Source: Candidatus Xiphinematobacter sp. Idaho Grape (GTDB lineage: Bacteria > Verrucomicrobiota > Verrucomicrobiia > Chthoniobacterales > Xiphinematobacteraceae). Taken from it: a stretch of 64,000 bases of DNA. Below, piece after piece: positions 37,980-47,201 of this stretch. The notes beneath the pieces are model-generated. The model searched no databases and was not told the DNA's origin. It saw only the letters and a list, made by a program, of their open reading frames with translations. Position numbers and translations under genes: made by a program. The stretch covers positions 186,001 to 250,000 of the forward strand of contig NZ_CP012665.1 in assembly GCF_001318295.1 (NCBI RefSeq), given 5' to 3'. How positions within the stretch are numbered: the first letter of the stretch is position 1; each line of letters starts with the position of its first letter.

Positions 37980-38184
37980 GATATCGGAAGAACCAAAAAG
38001 AAAAAAGCGTAGAAGGTGAAAAGATGCGGGCTTACATGATAGCAGATTAATGTTAGGATTCCCATCCATCTTCCCCATTAACATCAGCTGAAGTTATGCG
38101 ATGTCTGCCGCTTACGAAGAGAATTGAGGAAATAAATTACATCTGTGCAGCACGAAGCGAGTCAGACTGTGTGATCTCATTCTA

Positions 38185-38640
38185 ATGAAATTCCTATATC
38201 GAGCCAATGTGGCCCTCATTTTAGAAAACACTGATGGAAAAATCCTCATCGGCGAGCGAAGTGATATAGCCGGAAGTTGGCAATTCCCCCAGGGTGGGGT
38301 TCGGCATGGGGAAAGCCTGGAAGAGGCACTCTATCGCGAGGTCGAAGAGGAAGTTCTTCTCCTCCCTTATCTTTACCGCATCCATCAGTCAAAAGGACCC
38401 TACCACTATCGCTTCCCAAAAACATGGAGGAAGGGCAAGATTATTGGTCAGCGACAGCACTACTTCCACGCCCTACTCCTCTCGGAGAGGACCTCTCTGA
38501 AGATGGGGGACACCTCAGGTGAATTCCGTTCCTTACGTTGGATTGATCCAGACGAATTTCAACTAAAGTGGCTACATCCCATGAAATGGGAGGTGTATAT
38601 CCGGGTCTTCCGGGACTTCTTTAATATGAAACTTTCCTGA
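38185..38640 (+). CDS. rppH: Nudix RNA 5'-pyrophosphohydrolase (RppH/NudH-like)
   Basis: A 151-residue Nudix hydrolase. The start KFLYRANVALILENTDGKIL and the AGSWQFPQGGV segment match RppH. The Nudix box is complete: GGVRHGESLEEALYREVEEE, with the metal-binding glutamates. The later QRQHYFHALLLSE and FRSLRWIDPDEF also fit RppH, which removes pyrophosphate from mRNA 5' ends and starts their decay. A dinucleoside polyphosphatase is the alternative in the same family. The gene stands alone, upstream of the oppositely oriented tRNA-Ala. Confidence 0.88.
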   Translation: MKFLYRANVALILENTDGKILIGERSDIAGSWQFPQGGVRHGESLEEALYREVEEEVLLLPYLYRIHQSKGPYHYRFPKTWRKGKIIGQRQHYFHALLLSERTSLKMGDTSGEFRSLRWIDPDEFQLKWLHPMKWEVYIRVFRDFFNMKLS

Positions 38641-38690
38641 TGTCACTTTCTTTTTGCATTGATCCAGGTCTTGTGGATGTTCTCAGGCTA

Positions 38691-38763
38691 TGGAGCCATG
38701 GGGACTCGAACCCCAAACCACCTCAATGCCATCGAGGTGCTCTACCAGTTGAGCTATGGCCCC
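38691..38763 (-). tRNA. tRNA-Ala (GGC)
   Basis: A 73-nt cloverleaf on the minus strand. The acceptor stem GGGGCCA/TGGCTCC contains the G3-U70 pair that identifies alanine tRNAs, with discriminator A. The anticodon arm CCTCG-ATGGCAT-TGAGG gives GGC, and the T arm is TTGGGGTTCGAGTCCCCA. CCA is not encoded. Confidence 0.96.
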
Positions 38764-39025
38764 AATTACCCTTTTGGAGAAAAGTGGCACTCTTGCAGAC
38801 AACTCCCTATAGAGATAGGCCTGCAGTTTCGTGGACCGGAAGGTGTCTACGAAAAAGCTAAAACCGCCTCCTTTTTCTCCAAAAGAAGCATCCCAGTAGG
38901 GATAAGTACACATCCCAAGCGAAGATCACAATTCCTATTTGGAATAAGGAAGGGCATCCGACTACAAGAAAAAAGGGCGATAAGGCACGTAAATCTAGGG
39001 TGAAATGCAAGAAAGAAATACGTAG

Positions 39026-39139
39026 GGTGGATCCTTGTTGGCATTTACAGCACTTCTTTCTCTTCCGCTGGCCGCCCAGCCTTTGGAAAGGGTATTACAG
39101 GATCAAAATGAGATCGATATGAGAAAGAAACTAGTGTAG
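39026..39139 (+). pseudogene. Remnant of a secreted-protein gene
   Basis: A 37-codon stretch between a TAG at 39023-39025 and a TAG at 39137-39139 reads as a signal peptide: LLAFTALLSLPLAAQP, then LERVLQDQNEIDMRKKLV. It has no ATG; a TTG at 39035 is the only start-like codon. The abrupt stop after the signal suggests a truncated gene. The rest of the spacer (38764-39243) shows no intact gene. Confidence 0.4.
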
Positions 39140-39243
39140 AATGGGCAGGGGACAGTAAACAAATCATATTTCCTAAACACCGTGGCTCTCAGGTGTCCAA
39201 CTACAAGTTGCGTAGCGATCATGCGGCAGGTGCCGCAGTAGTC

Positions 39244-41031
39244 TTATGCAAGAAGTTCGCTGTAGTGGAACTTGGCAATAGAAAGACATTTTTCTAAAAT
39301 TGCAGCGCTTGAATGAGCTTGTACGGAAGCTTTGGCAAGGCTGATACATGTCCCCATGTCCAGACTTTGCACAGCTTTTTTAATACGGGGTATAAGTGAG
39401 GTGCCGACGCTTAGTTCGTCAAGGCCCAGACCAAGAAGAAGAGGAGTGAGGCGGATATCGCTAGCTATCTCTCCGCAAAGACCTATCCAGATGCCCCGTG
39501 CATGCGCAGCTTCGACCACCATTTGGATGAGACGGATAAGTGCAGGATGCGTGGGATCGTAAAGGTGCGCGATTTGTTCATTGACCCGGTCTACTGCTAC
39601 TGTATACTGGATCAAGTCGTTGGTTCCTATGCTGAAGAAGTCTACCTCTTCAGCGAGGGTGTGAGCAGTCAGCGCAGCGCTGGGAACCTCGATCATTATT
39701 CCCACTTCTAGGTTTTGTTGGAATGGTATGCCCTCTTCTTGGAGTTCGGTTTGGGATTCTTTGAGTAGAGCGTTTGCTCTGCGAAGTTCGGTGATACCGG
39801 AGATCATTGGATAGAGCAGACGGATGTTTGTTTCGACGGCGGCGCGCAGAATGGCCCGAAGCTGTTTTTTAAAAAAATTTGGGTGCTGGAGACAGAAACG
39901 GATGGCTCGGCAGCCTAGGGAGGGGTTCTGTTCCTTTTCCGGATGCAAACTCTCGACGGTTTTGTCACCTCCGGCATCTACAGTACGGATGATAACTCCG
40001 TACGGTTTTGTGCGCTGCGCAACAAGGCGGTAGTTTTGGTATTGTTCTTCCTCAGATGGTGGGATAGATCGATTGAGAAAAAGAAATTCTGTCCGATAAA
40101 GACCAACCCCCTCAGCTCCGTTTTTATGGACGTCCTCTACTTCTGCCAATAGCCCAATATTGGCAGAGAGGATAATATGGAAGCCGTCTCTAGTGATAGA
40201 AAGTGTGTTGCGGATAGACTCTAGGCGCTCCTCCACTGCTTCTTTCTGGTTGGCAAGCTTTCCGTAATGGTCAAGCGTCTCTACTGCAGGATTATGGATG
40301 AGGCTGCCTCTGTAGCCATCTAGTAAAATTTCATCACCTGTTCTAACCCTGCTGCAAATACCTATTATCCCAAAAATGGAAGGAATATTAAGCGAACGGA
40401 TAATGATTGCCGTGTGGGAATTTCTACTACCAACCTCTGTTGCGCAGCCTAATACGGCTTTCGTATAAAGGAGAACAGTATCGGCTGGAGAGAGACTATG
40501 GGCAATCACAATGTAAGAGCCTTTCGAAATCTCATCAAGCTTGTGGAGGTGAAACTTACCCAGCATATGCCGAAGCATCCGCCTGCGAACGTCTTCAATG
40601 TCTGCCACTCGTTCGCGGAGAAATGGATCACCGATGTCATGCAGGGTTCTGCAGTAACGTTCTACCACTCGATCGAAAACATGCTCAACGTTCTTCAGCT
40701 CGCGCTCTAACGTTTTTAGGACCTCATCAACAAGCGTGTGATCTTCTACTACAAGAAGATGAGCTTCAAAGATACTGGCATCCTTCGCGCCAATAGCGCT
40801 AGCAATTTTCCGTTGGATTCCCAAGATCTCAGCTCTGGTAGCAATACGAGCCATCTCGAATTTTTCAATCTCCTGTGGAAGATCCTCCAACGCAATTTGC
40901 CGAATCGGGGTTTGTTCATCCTCGTGTCGGTAAATGAAGGCTTTCCCATGGCAGATTCCTTCTGCGATGGGGATCCCATGAAAAGAATACTCCCCCACAC
41001 CTCCACTCTGCATACTAGAGTGTTGTGTCAC
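39244..41031 (-). CDS. ptsI: Phosphoenolpyruvate-protein phosphotransferase (Enzyme I)
   Basis: Takes phosphate from PEP and gives it to HPr, starting the PTS relay. The 595-residue protein has the N-terminal HPr-binding domain and the phospho-histidine in [17 protein letters not shown] (H206). The PEP-binding barrel has [11 protein letters not shown]-like [27 protein letters not shown] and the late [20 protein letters not shown] with GLCGEIAS. All catalytic segments are present. It lies 43 bp after ptsH at the end of the LPS-PTS gene block. Without a sugar permease in the window its phosphate probably goes to regulatory acceptors. Confidence 0.97.
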   Translation of the reverse strand: MTQHSSMQSGGVGEYSFHGIPIAEGICHGKAFIYRHEDEQTPIRQIALEDLPQEIEKFEMARIATRAEILGIQRKIASAIGAKDASIFEAHLLVVEDHTLVDEVLKTLERELKNVEHVFDRVVERYCRTLHDIGDPFLRERVADIEDVRRRMLRHMLGKFHLHKLDEISKGSYIVIAHSLSPADTVLLYTKAVLGCATEVGSRNSHTAIIIRSLNIPSIFGIIGICSRVRTGDEILLDGYRGSLIHNPAVETLDHYGKLANQKEAVEERLESIRNTLSITRDGFHIILSANIGLLAEVEDVHKNGAEGVGLYRTEFLFLNRSIPPSEEEQYQNYRLVAQRTKPYGVIIRTVDAGGDKTVESLHPEKEQNPSLGCRAIRFCLQHPNFFKKQLRAILRAAVETNIRLLYPMISGITELRRANALLKESQTELQEEGIPFQQNLEVGIMIEVPSAALTAHTLAEEVDFFSIGTNDLIQYTVAVDRVNEQIAHLYDPTHPALIRLIQMVVEAAHARGIWIGLCGEIASDIRLTPLLLGLGLDELSVGTSLIPRIKKAVQSLDMGTCISLAKASVQAHSSAAILEKCLSIAKFHYSELLA

Positions 41032-41074
41032 ATTTTCTACCAGGTAAGTAAGTACTCTAACGCCATTCTACCAG

Positions 41075-41389
41075 TCATTCTTCACCGAAACGGCTTTCTA
41101 TAAGCTCTTGGATCTCAGAAATAGCTTTTTCAGAGTCCGCTCCTTCTGCAAGGAGTTTCAACTTGGTCCCCTTACAAGCAGCAAGCATCATAAGACCCAT
41201 AATTGACTTCCCATTGACCCGCTCCCCGTCCCTTTCTACCCAGAGGTCCACGTGGTGTTTGCTGGCAAGTTTAACAAAGAGGGCAGCTGGACGCACATGT
41301 AGTCCGTTCTGATTCTGGATAATGACCTCCTTTTCTAGCCGCGGAGAAACTACTATGTTAACCTTCTTTTGACGTGCGGGTGGTCTCAT
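41075..41389 (-). CDS. ptsH: Phosphocarrier protein HPr
   Basis: Small PTS carrier, 104 residues. The EI-phosphorylated histidine lies in NQNGLHVRPAALFVKLA (H31), and the HprK-target serine lies in GERVNGKSIMGLMMLAA (S62). Both are kept, so it can be phosphorylated on His by EI and on Ser by HprK. An N-terminal extension of about 16 residues (MRPPARQKKVNIVVSP) precedes the normal HPr start; a later start is possible. Its start codon is only 1 bp past the hprK stop, which suggests coupled translation. Confidence 0.96.
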   Translation of the reverse strand: MRPPARQKKVNIVVSPRLEKEVIIQNQNGLHVRPAALFVKLASKHHVDLWVERDGERVNGKSIMGLMMLAACKGTKLKLLAEGADSEKAISEIQELIESRFGEE

Positions 41390-41390
41390 T

Positions 41391-42347
41391 TTACTTTGCT
41401 CGGTGAACGCTCATAATCTGTAGTAACCGCTGATTAAATTCCACTGCGCTGTTTGAACCCATGCTTTTTAGTTTCTGGTCCAGAGCAGCGACTTCCACTA
41501 ATCTGCCCATATCGCGCCCCATTTTTACTGGCAGTATGACATGGGGAATTTTGACCCCCAAAATATCATAAAAATCTGTGTCTAGCCCAATTCTATCTAC
41601 ATCTTCTAGTTCGCGCCAGTCCTTCAGCGTAACAACAAGATCGACTCTTTTTTCAATGCGGACGCTACCGATCCCAAAAACTGCGGCTACGTTGATAATT
41701 CCAATCCCTCGAACTTCCATATGGAATTTGGTGATATCAGAGGCCATTCCAACTAGCTCACGTCCTTCTACAAAACGGATTCTTGTAATATCATCGCTGA
41801 CCAAGCTGTATCCGCGTTCGATAAGGCCGAGCACACATTCACTTTTTCCAATTCCGCTTGCTCCACGTATAAGCACTCCAACACCCAAAATGTCCACCAT
41901 GCTACCATGCTCGGTTAACGTTGGGGCAAATTCAAACTCGAGTGCAATGGTAGCCGCATTAATAAACCGCATGGTAACCATATTGGTACGGAAAACAGGT
42001 GTTCCATGGTGCTGTGCCTCTTCCAGTAGCAGCGAAGAAACGCTGAACCCTCGCGCCACTATTAAGCAAGGGATGTTATTGGCAAACAGACCGCGCAAGC
42101 GGCAAGCAAGAAGTTTTATTTCTAGGCTGCGCAAATAGCTCTGTTCGGCTGCGCCAATTACTTGTATTCGCTTGGAGGCAAAGTAATTATAGAATCCACT
42201 GAGAGCTAAACCGGGGCGGTTGATAGTAGGTTCCATGATCCGACGTTCCATCCCTTGTGAAACATTACCTTCCAAGGAGAGTCCCAAACGCTTCAGATGT
42301 GTAGCATAGAAATGCCCAACGGTTATAAAATGGGATCGATCTGTCAC
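41391..42347 (-). CDS. hprK: HPr kinase/phosphorylase
   Basis: Phosphorylates and dephosphorylates the regulatory serine of HPr according to metabolite levels. The 318-residue protein has an N-terminal domain with [17 protein letters not shown] and a catalytic domain with the P-loop [20 protein letters not shown]. The HprK signature [15 protein letters not shown] and the downstream [19 protein letters not shown] are both kept. Its first codon overlaps the lptB stop by four bases, and ptsH follows directly, so LPS export and PTS regulation share one transcript. Confidence 0.97.
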   Translation of the reverse strand: MTDRSHFITVGHFYATHLKRLGLSLEGNVSQGMERRIMEPTINRPGLALSGFYNYFASKRIQVIGAAEQSYLRSLEIKLLACRLRGLFANNIPCLIVARGFSVSSLLLEEAQHHGTPVFRTNMVTMRFINAATIALEFEFAPTLTEHGSMVDILGVGVLIRGASGIGKSECVLGLIERGYSLVSDDITRIRFVEGRELVGMASDITKFHMEVRGIGIINVAAVFGIGSVRIEKRVDLVVTLKDWRELEDVDRIGLDTDFYDILGVKIPHVILPVKMGRDMGRLVEVAALDQKLKSMGSNSAVEFNQRLLQIMSVHRAK

Positions 42348-43123
42348 ATGGTGAATGTCTCTCCAAGGTAAAGCTTTCGACTAATGGGATCATTGAGGAG
42401 AAAATCTTTGTTTCCCTCACTTTCTACCCGTCCTTCGTAGAGGAGATAAGCGCGGTCCACGATGTTAAGGGTTTCGCGTACGTTGTGGTCGGTAATCAGG
42501 ATGGCCAGTCCAGAAGTGCGCAAGTTGGTAATAATCTGTTGGATATCATGAACTGCGATGGGATCCACTCCACTAAATGGTTCATCTAGCAGAAGGAGAG
42601 AAGGATTGGTAACCAGGGACCTGGCGATAGTAAGGCGCCGTTTCTCCCCTCCACTTAGCGTCAGGGCATAGTTTTTAGCAAGGTGTCCAATACCAAACTG
42701 ATTGAGGAGTTGTTCACAGCGCTGTCTGCGCTCCTCAGCTCTCATGGAAGTTATCTCCAAAATAGCCAAGATATTCTCCTCCACTGTAAGCTTTCGGAAG
42801 ATACTTTCCTCCTGAGGTAAATATCCCATACCCTGCCGAGCCCGACGGTACATAGGCATATTAGTGACATCTTTACCTCCGAGAAACACTCTTCCTCCAT
42901 CTGGACGAGTCAACCCTACAACCATGTAAAACGTGGTAGTTTTTCCAGCCCCGTTGGGACCCAGCAGACCTACAATCTCTCCTGCCCGCACGCCAATGTC
43001 TACCCCATTGACCACAGTACGTCTGCCATATACCTTAACCAACCTCTCGGCATAAAGGATGTGCTGGTCAGAGACTAGATTGTCAATAGCAGTTGCTTGA
43101 GCAAGAGGAAAGGCGGTACCCAT
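42344..43123 (-). CDS. lptB: LPS export ABC transporter ATPase LptB
   Basis: ATPase that powers extraction of LPS from the inner membrane by LptB2FG. The 259-residue protein has Walker [21 protein letters not shown], signature [16 protein letters not shown], Walker [18 protein letters not shown] and the switch histidine in [11 protein letters not shown]. The LptB type is shown by [20 protein letters not shown]. About 25 N-terminal residues precede the usual start. It lies 26 bp after lptA and overlaps hprK. The membrane partners LptF and LptG are not in the window. Confidence 0.96.
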   Translation of the reverse strand: MGTAFPLAQATAIDNLVSDQHILYAERLVKVYGRRTVVNGVDIGVRAGEIVGLLGPNGAGKTTTFYMVVGLTRPDGGRVFLGGKDVTNMPMYRRARQGMGYLPQEESIFRKLTVEENILAILEITSMRAEERRQRCEQLLNQFGIGHLAKNYALTLSGGEKRRLTIARSLVTNPSLLLLDEPFSGVDPIAVHDIQQIITNLRTSGLAILITDHNVRETLNIVDRAYLLYEGRVESEGNKDFLLNDPISRKLYLGETFTM

Positions 43124-43149
43124 TTTTCATTTCTTAGTCAAAGGAAATT

Positions 43150-43749
43150 CTAGCTATCTTGCAACCCTTCAACAACTACTGTCTTACTTTGTCCAATGGT
43201 GCTGCTATGTCCGTCCTTATTAAGGATCATTCTAGTTTTTTTGCCCATAGCGATGTGGTTATTAGCCCCCTGCCGAAGTTGCGGCCACTCAGTAAGGAAA
43301 AGATTCCCAGTAAGGGAATCATAGTGAGCTCGCCCAGCACGGCCAATAGAGCGGACAGTTTGTCCCTCAGAGTTAGCATTTTCTTGGATGACAACTACAT
43401 TACCAATTGCCTCAGCATGTTGGATACCTTGATGGTCCCTTCTCAAGGTAAGAATCAGGTGATCACAACAAAGTGCAAATTGAGGGCCCCTGACAATGAC
43501 TCGACCAAAGAACTCGGCTATGTTGGTCTTATCTCTAAAAGTAGCCTCCCTTGTACAAGCGATCTCGATACTGTCTTTCGTTGCAGAACAACAACTGTCT
43601 TCCGGGTTCAGTTGGCTAGATACAGCACTCAAATGTGTGGTGGGAGTGATGAAAGTGTCACAATCGTTATCGACTAAAGTGTAGGCAGAGTGGCACTGAG
43701 AAGTGTAGGAAAGAAGGAACAGGAGGAACTGAGGGAAGGTCATTTCCAA
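43150..43749 (-). CDS. lptA: LptA-like LPS transport protein (OstA domain)
   Basis: A 199-residue periplasmic protein expected to form the bridge that carries LPS across the periplasm. The start MEMTFPQFLLFLLSYTSQCH is a short signal sequence. The OstA domain shows in REATFRDKTNIAEFFGRVIV, DHLILTLRRDHQGIQHAEA and IGNVVVIQENANSEGQ. That alternating pattern is typical of LptA/LptD-N proteins. Its start overlaps the end of the LptC-like gene by 10 bases. It belongs here on both sequence and position directly before lptB, so the call is fairly firm. Confidence 0.85.
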   Translation of the reverse strand: MEMTFPQFLLFLLSYTSQCHSAYTLVDNDCDTFITPTTHLSAVSSQLNPEDSCCSATKDSIEIACTREATFRDKTNIAEFFGRVIVRGPQFALCCDHLILTLRRDHQGIQHAEAIGNVVVIQENANSEGQTVRSIGRAGRAHYDSLTGNLFLTEWPQLRQGANNHIAMGKKTRMILNKDGHSSTIGQSKTVVVEGLQDS

Positions 43750-44213
43750 GTTTGCAAAATTCCGGTTGGTTGACCACTATTGTGAATAGTTATCTTCACG
43801 TCTCCTTTGAGACTAACAAGGCGTTCCCTTGCCAGGAATACGACACTTTGGGCAACGGCACATATGCCGCGGCGATGGAGGATGATGCCGCCGCAGCCAG
43901 AAAGAATATGGGTGTAAAGGTCGAGGGTGCCTGAAGGTATGTCGATGTGGAAGGGATGGTTGTTTTCTTCAAGTAAATAGACTACCAAATCCGTAAAAAT
44001 GGCATGGGTTTCATCTGTTTTACGAACAAGGTGGGCGTCAAACTGTGCCTCCAACCTTCCCATTTCATTGTAGTAGGGAACCCGGATACCAATAACGTCT
44101 TCATTTAGCGGGACAGGGAGATCCAGTTTACCGTTTGGAACAAGACGGGACGACTCTTCAAAAGGGAAGAGAGTAGAACAGAGGAAATTTGCCAGCAACA
44201 AAACTCTAGGCAT
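43740..44213 (-). CDS. LptC-like membrane-anchored protein
   Basis: A 157-residue protein starting MPRVLLLANFLCSTLFPFEE, a signal anchor, followed by a beta-rich body with PYYNEMGRLEAQFDAHLVRK and FHIDIPSGTLDLYTHILSGC. This resembles LptC (YrbK) proteins, which hold LptA to LptB2FG. Weak sequence resemblance is supported by its place just before lptA. A longer reading from 44336 lies inside kdsA, so the ATG at 44213 is chosen; it overlaps the kdsA stop by eight bases. The late VSLKGDVKITIHNSG also fits the fold. Confidence 0.65.
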   Translation of the reverse strand: MPRVLLLANFLCSTLFPFEESSRLVPNGKLDLPVPLNEDVIGIRVPYYNEMGRLEAQFDAHLVRKTDETHAIFTDLVVYLLEENNHPFHIDIPSGTLDLYTHILSGCGGIILHRRGICAVAQSVVFLARERLVSLKGDVKITIHNSGQPTGILQTWK

Positions 44214-45024
44214 TACATAAATGAATAGCCTGGAGAGTTCGGAGGAGAGAAGCCAGTCCCGAAAGGGGTAACTGGCTGAGACCATCGGAGAGGGCGCGTT
44301 CGGGATTAGGATGCGTTTCCAGAAAAACGCCGTCACAACCAGCGGCTACTGCTGCTCGAGCTAATACGGGGACTAGATGCCTATCTCCTGAGCTACTTGT
44401 TCCTGCACCACCTGGGCGCTGCACTGCGTGGGTGGCGTCAAACATTACATGGTAGTTCATTTCGCGTATCCAAAAAATGGAACGCATATCTGCAACCAAG
44501 TTGTTGTAACCAAAAGTAGTTCCTCTTTCGGTAAAGAGGTACCTTTTGCAGCCGCCTTTCTCCAATTTCTCAGCAATGTTTCGAATTTCCCAAGGGGAAA
44601 GAAACTGACCTTTTTTAACGTTTATGACACGCCCAGTAGAGGCAGCAGCAAGGATGAGATCTGTCTGCCGACAGAGAAAAGCAGGGATTTGAAGCATGTC
44701 AATGTAAGGAGCCGCAGTTTCAACCTCTGCTGGGGAGTGGACATCTGTAGTGACAGGTGCTCCAATGTCTCGTCCAACCTCTTGGAGAAGCTTACAACCT
44801 TCTTCTATGCCAATGCCTCGAAAGGATTGGAGAGAAGAGCGATTTGCCTTGTCGTAAGAAGCCTTAAAAATAAACGGGGCTCCTTCCCTGTCACAAATCT
44901 CACGGATCCTTTGGGCTACTTGGATGAGAAATGGGCGTGATTCAATTACACATGGACCAAGTATAAAAAGAAGTCTACCGCCGCCCAGCTGTCTATTACC
45001 GATAGAAATGACAGGCGCATTCAC
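44206..45024 (-). CDS. kdsA: 3-deoxy-8-phosphooctulonate synthase (KDO8P synthase)
   Basis: Condenses PEP with arabinose 5-phosphate to make KDO8P for the LPS inner core. The 272-residue TIM barrel has FILGPCVIESRPFLIQVA, FKASYDKANRSSLQSFRG, VKKGQFLSPWEIRNIAEK and the metal/substrate site FDATHAVQRPGGAGTSSSGD. It ends with FLETHPNPERALSDG. It starts the run kdsA-lptC-like-lptA-lptB-hprK-ptsH-ptsI, where every junction is an overlap or a short gap. This supports KDO-containing LPS in the outer membrane. Confidence 0.97.
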   Translation of the reverse strand: MNAPVISIGNRQLGGGRLLFILGPCVIESRPFLIQVAQRIREICDREGAPFIFKASYDKANRSSLQSFRGIGIEEGCKLLQEVGRDIGAPVTTDVHSPAEVETAAPYIDMLQIPAFLCRQTDLILAAASTGRVINVKKGQFLSPWEIRNIAEKLEKGGCKRYLFTERGTTFGYNNLVADMRSIFWIREMNYHVMFDATHAVQRPGGAGTSSSGDRHLVPVLARAAVAAGCDGVFLETHPNPERALSDGLSQLPLSGLASLLRTLQAIHLCNA

Positions 45025-45079
45025 CGCAAATGAAGCAAAAGTACAGGGAGCCTCTCTTTGTTATTTTTACTACGTTGGA

Positions 45080-46351
45080 CTAGCGGAGGGATGAAGTTTT
45101 CACTCGCTCGATGTGGGCTCCTAGGCCATTGAACTTCTCGTCAATCCTTTCATAGCCACGGTCAATGTGATAGACCCGGTGAACTTCGGTAATCCCTTCT
45201 GCTTGAAGTCCTGCCAGGATAAGAGCAGCAGAAGCCCGCAGGTCACTGGCCATAACTGGAGCTGCTCCTAGAATAGGTACACCCCGTATAGTAGCAGTAG
45301 CTCCTTCTAGTTCTATGTTAGCTCCCATGCGTTTTAATTCTGCAAGATGCATGAAGCGCCGTGGAAAAATATGATCCGTTACAGTACTTAGGCCCTCAGT
45401 GGTACTTAGAAGGGCGCACATCTGAGCCTGCATGTCCGTGGGAAATCCAGGATGTGGCTTGGCATCAACCTTAAGGGGTTGGCTTTTCCCCCTCTTATGA
45501 AGGGTGATGGAGTTTGTACCTATTTCTATCCGTAGCCCAGTCTTTCTTAGTGTTTCAGTGACACTTTGCAAGTGTTGAGGAGCAACATGCTGAACTGTGA
45601 CCCCTTCTCCACAAATGGCGGCAGCTACAAGAAAAGTTCCAGCTTCAATCCGATCGGGAATAATTTCATGTTCTGCCCCATATAGCTCTTTGACACCTTC
45701 AATCACAATGCGAGAAGTTCCAGCACCTTCAATACAGGCACCCATTTTTACAAGAAAACTTGCTAGATCAACAACCTCTGGCTCTTCAGCAGCGCCCTCG
45801 ATTACTGTAATACCGTCAGCTAACGCAGCTGCCATCATAACATTGTCTGTACCTAGAACTGTGGATCCGTGCTTACCGCGCAAAAAAATGGTGTTGCCCT
45901 TAAGTCGAGGAGCTAGGGCTTTTATGTTGCCTCCTTGCATTCGGATAGCTGTACCCAGTTTTTCAAATCCCCTCAGATGAAGGTCAATGGGGCGGTCCCC
46001 GATTACACATCCTCCTGGTAATGAAACCGTGGCTTCGCCCTCCCGCCCTAACAGGGGCCCTATGATGCAAATAGAGGCTCTCATTTTTCGAACAGTATCA
46101 TAGAGTGCCTGAGTGCATATTTTTTGAGCGCAAACCCGAACAATTCCGCTGGCTCTTTCTACTTCACAACCCAGTGTACTTAGAATGGTAAGCATATAGT
46201 GGATATCGCTTAAATCCGGCACACGACTAATGGTACACTTACCCCGAGTCAGCAAGGTAGCTGCCAGGATAGGCAATGCTGAGTTCTTAGAACCTCCAAT
46301 TTTTACTGTCCCTCGGAGAGGACGACCGCCATGGATAAAGATCCTGTCCAT
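45080..46351 (-). CDS. murA: UDP-N-acetylglucosamine 1-carboxyvinyltransferase
   Basis: First committed step of peptidoglycan synthesis: adds enolpyruvate to UDP-GlcNAc. The ATG at 46351 gives [20 protein letters not shown] with the KNSALP substrate loop. The fosfomycin-target cysteine is present in [20 protein letters not shown]. Other family parts are [14 protein letters not shown] and [16 protein letters not shown]. An upstream in-frame ATG at 46429 lies inside prmC and is not used. It follows prmC by seven bases on the same strand, so it belongs to the prfA-prmC-murA run. Confidence 0.97.
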   Translation of the reverse strand: MDRIFIHGGRPLRGTVKIGGSKNSALPILAATLLTRGKCTISRVPDLSDIHYMLTILSTLGCEVERASGIVRVCAQKICTQALYDTVRKMRASICIIGPLLGREGEATVSLPGGCVIGDRPIDLHLRGFEKLGTAIRMQGGNIKALAPRLKGNTIFLRGKHGSTVLGTDNVMMAAALADGITVIEGAAEEPEVVDLASFLVKMGACIEGAGTSRIVIEGVKELYGAEHEIIPDRIEAGTFLVAAAICGEGVTVQHVAPQHLQSVTETLRKTGLRIEIGTNSITLHKRGKSQPLKVDAKPHPGFPTDMQAQMCALLSTTEGLSTVTDHIFPRRFMHLAELKRMGANIELEGATATIRGVPILGAAPVMASDLRASAALILAGLQAEGITEVHRVYHIDRGYERIDEKFNGLGAHIERVKTSSLR

Positions 46352-46358
46352 AGGGACA

Positions 46359-47201
46359 TTATTTTCTCGCAGAAACGAACCGTGGAAACTTGTTGTAGTC
46401 CCTATGAACATTAATTTCGCCGAACCCACTTTTTCTTAGGAAGGATATAGTGACTTCTTTTTGTCGGCTGCCGATTTCCAGCCAAAGCCATCCTCCTGGG
46501 TGGAGACAGGTTGCTGCAGCTTCGATTAAGCGCTCGATCGTAGCTATTCCTCTTGGACCTCCATCTAGGGCCTCTACAGGTTCATGTTGGACCTCCAGAG
46601 GAAGCGTAGCAATTTCTTCAGTTGGAATATATGGGAGATTAGCGAAAACTGCCTCATAACGACGAATTCTATGCATTGGGAGAAGGTCTACTTGTTGAAG
46701 TTGAACACGTTCTGCAAGACGGTGTTTTTCTAAATTTTCTGCAGCAAGCATTAAGGCGTTAGGGGAAATATCTGTGGCATCTACGGAGGCCCATGGCAAC
46801 TCCATAGCCAAAGTTGCAGCAATAACTCCAGAACCGGTCCCAACATCCAAGAGGGCAATTGGCCTATCCAAGTAGAGAAGAGATGGAAGGGCCAATTCTA
46901 CAAGAAGCTCTGTCTCCTGACGGGGAATCATGGCCCGGCAGTCACAGAAGAACTGACGTCCATAAAACTCCGAGGTGCCCAGGAGATACTGAAGAGGACA
47001 GTGTTCTGCTCGAGAATGCACTAGCTCCCACAGGAGCCTGCATTCTGCTTCCTTCATGTGCTGACTAAATTCCAGATAGAGCTCAAGGCGTTTTTTTCCG
47101 AGGATATAGGCAAGAAGATATTCTGCATTGAGCTGAGGATCTTCCACTCCGTACTTGGCCAAATAGCGCGAACTAGAGGTAAGCGTGTCCAAAATGGTCA
47201 T
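46359..47201 (-). CDS. prmC: Release factor glutamine methyltransferase (PrmC/HemK)
   Basis: Methylates the glutamine of the GGQ motif in release factors. The 280-residue protein has an N-terminal helical domain with DPQLNAEYLLAYILGKKRLE and FYGRQFFCDCRAMIPRQETE. The SAM fold has IALLDVGTGSGVIAATLAM. The catalytic motif is written ANLPYIPTEE, where the family usually has NPPY. The order prfA-prmC is the common one, and prmC begins directly after the prfA stop, which fits translational coupling of enzyme and substrate. Confidence 0.93.
   Translation of the reverse strand: MTILDTLTSSSRYLAKYGVEDPQLNAEYLLAYILGKKRLELYLEFSQHMKEAECRLLWELVHSRAEHCPLQYLLGTSEFYGRQFFCDCRAMIPRQETELLVELALPSLLYLDRPIALLDVGTGSGVIAATLAMELPWASVDATDISPNALMLAAENLEKHRLAERVQLQQVDLLPMHRIRRYEAVFANLPYIPTEEIATLPLEVQHEPVEALDGGPRGIATIERLIEAAATCLHPGGWLWLEIGSRQKEVTISFLRKSGFGEINVHRDYNKFPRFVSARK

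Noticed and set aside
38659-39003. A 114-codon plus-strand frame crossing tRNA-Ala
   Set aside because: It runs antisense through the tRNA gene and has no recognisable domain, so it is a chance frame.
45597-45980. Long open frame opposite murA
   Set aside because: It lies fully antisense to a well-conserved gene and has no family likeness. The same holds for open frames opposite prfA (47815-48192) and hprK (41578-42138).
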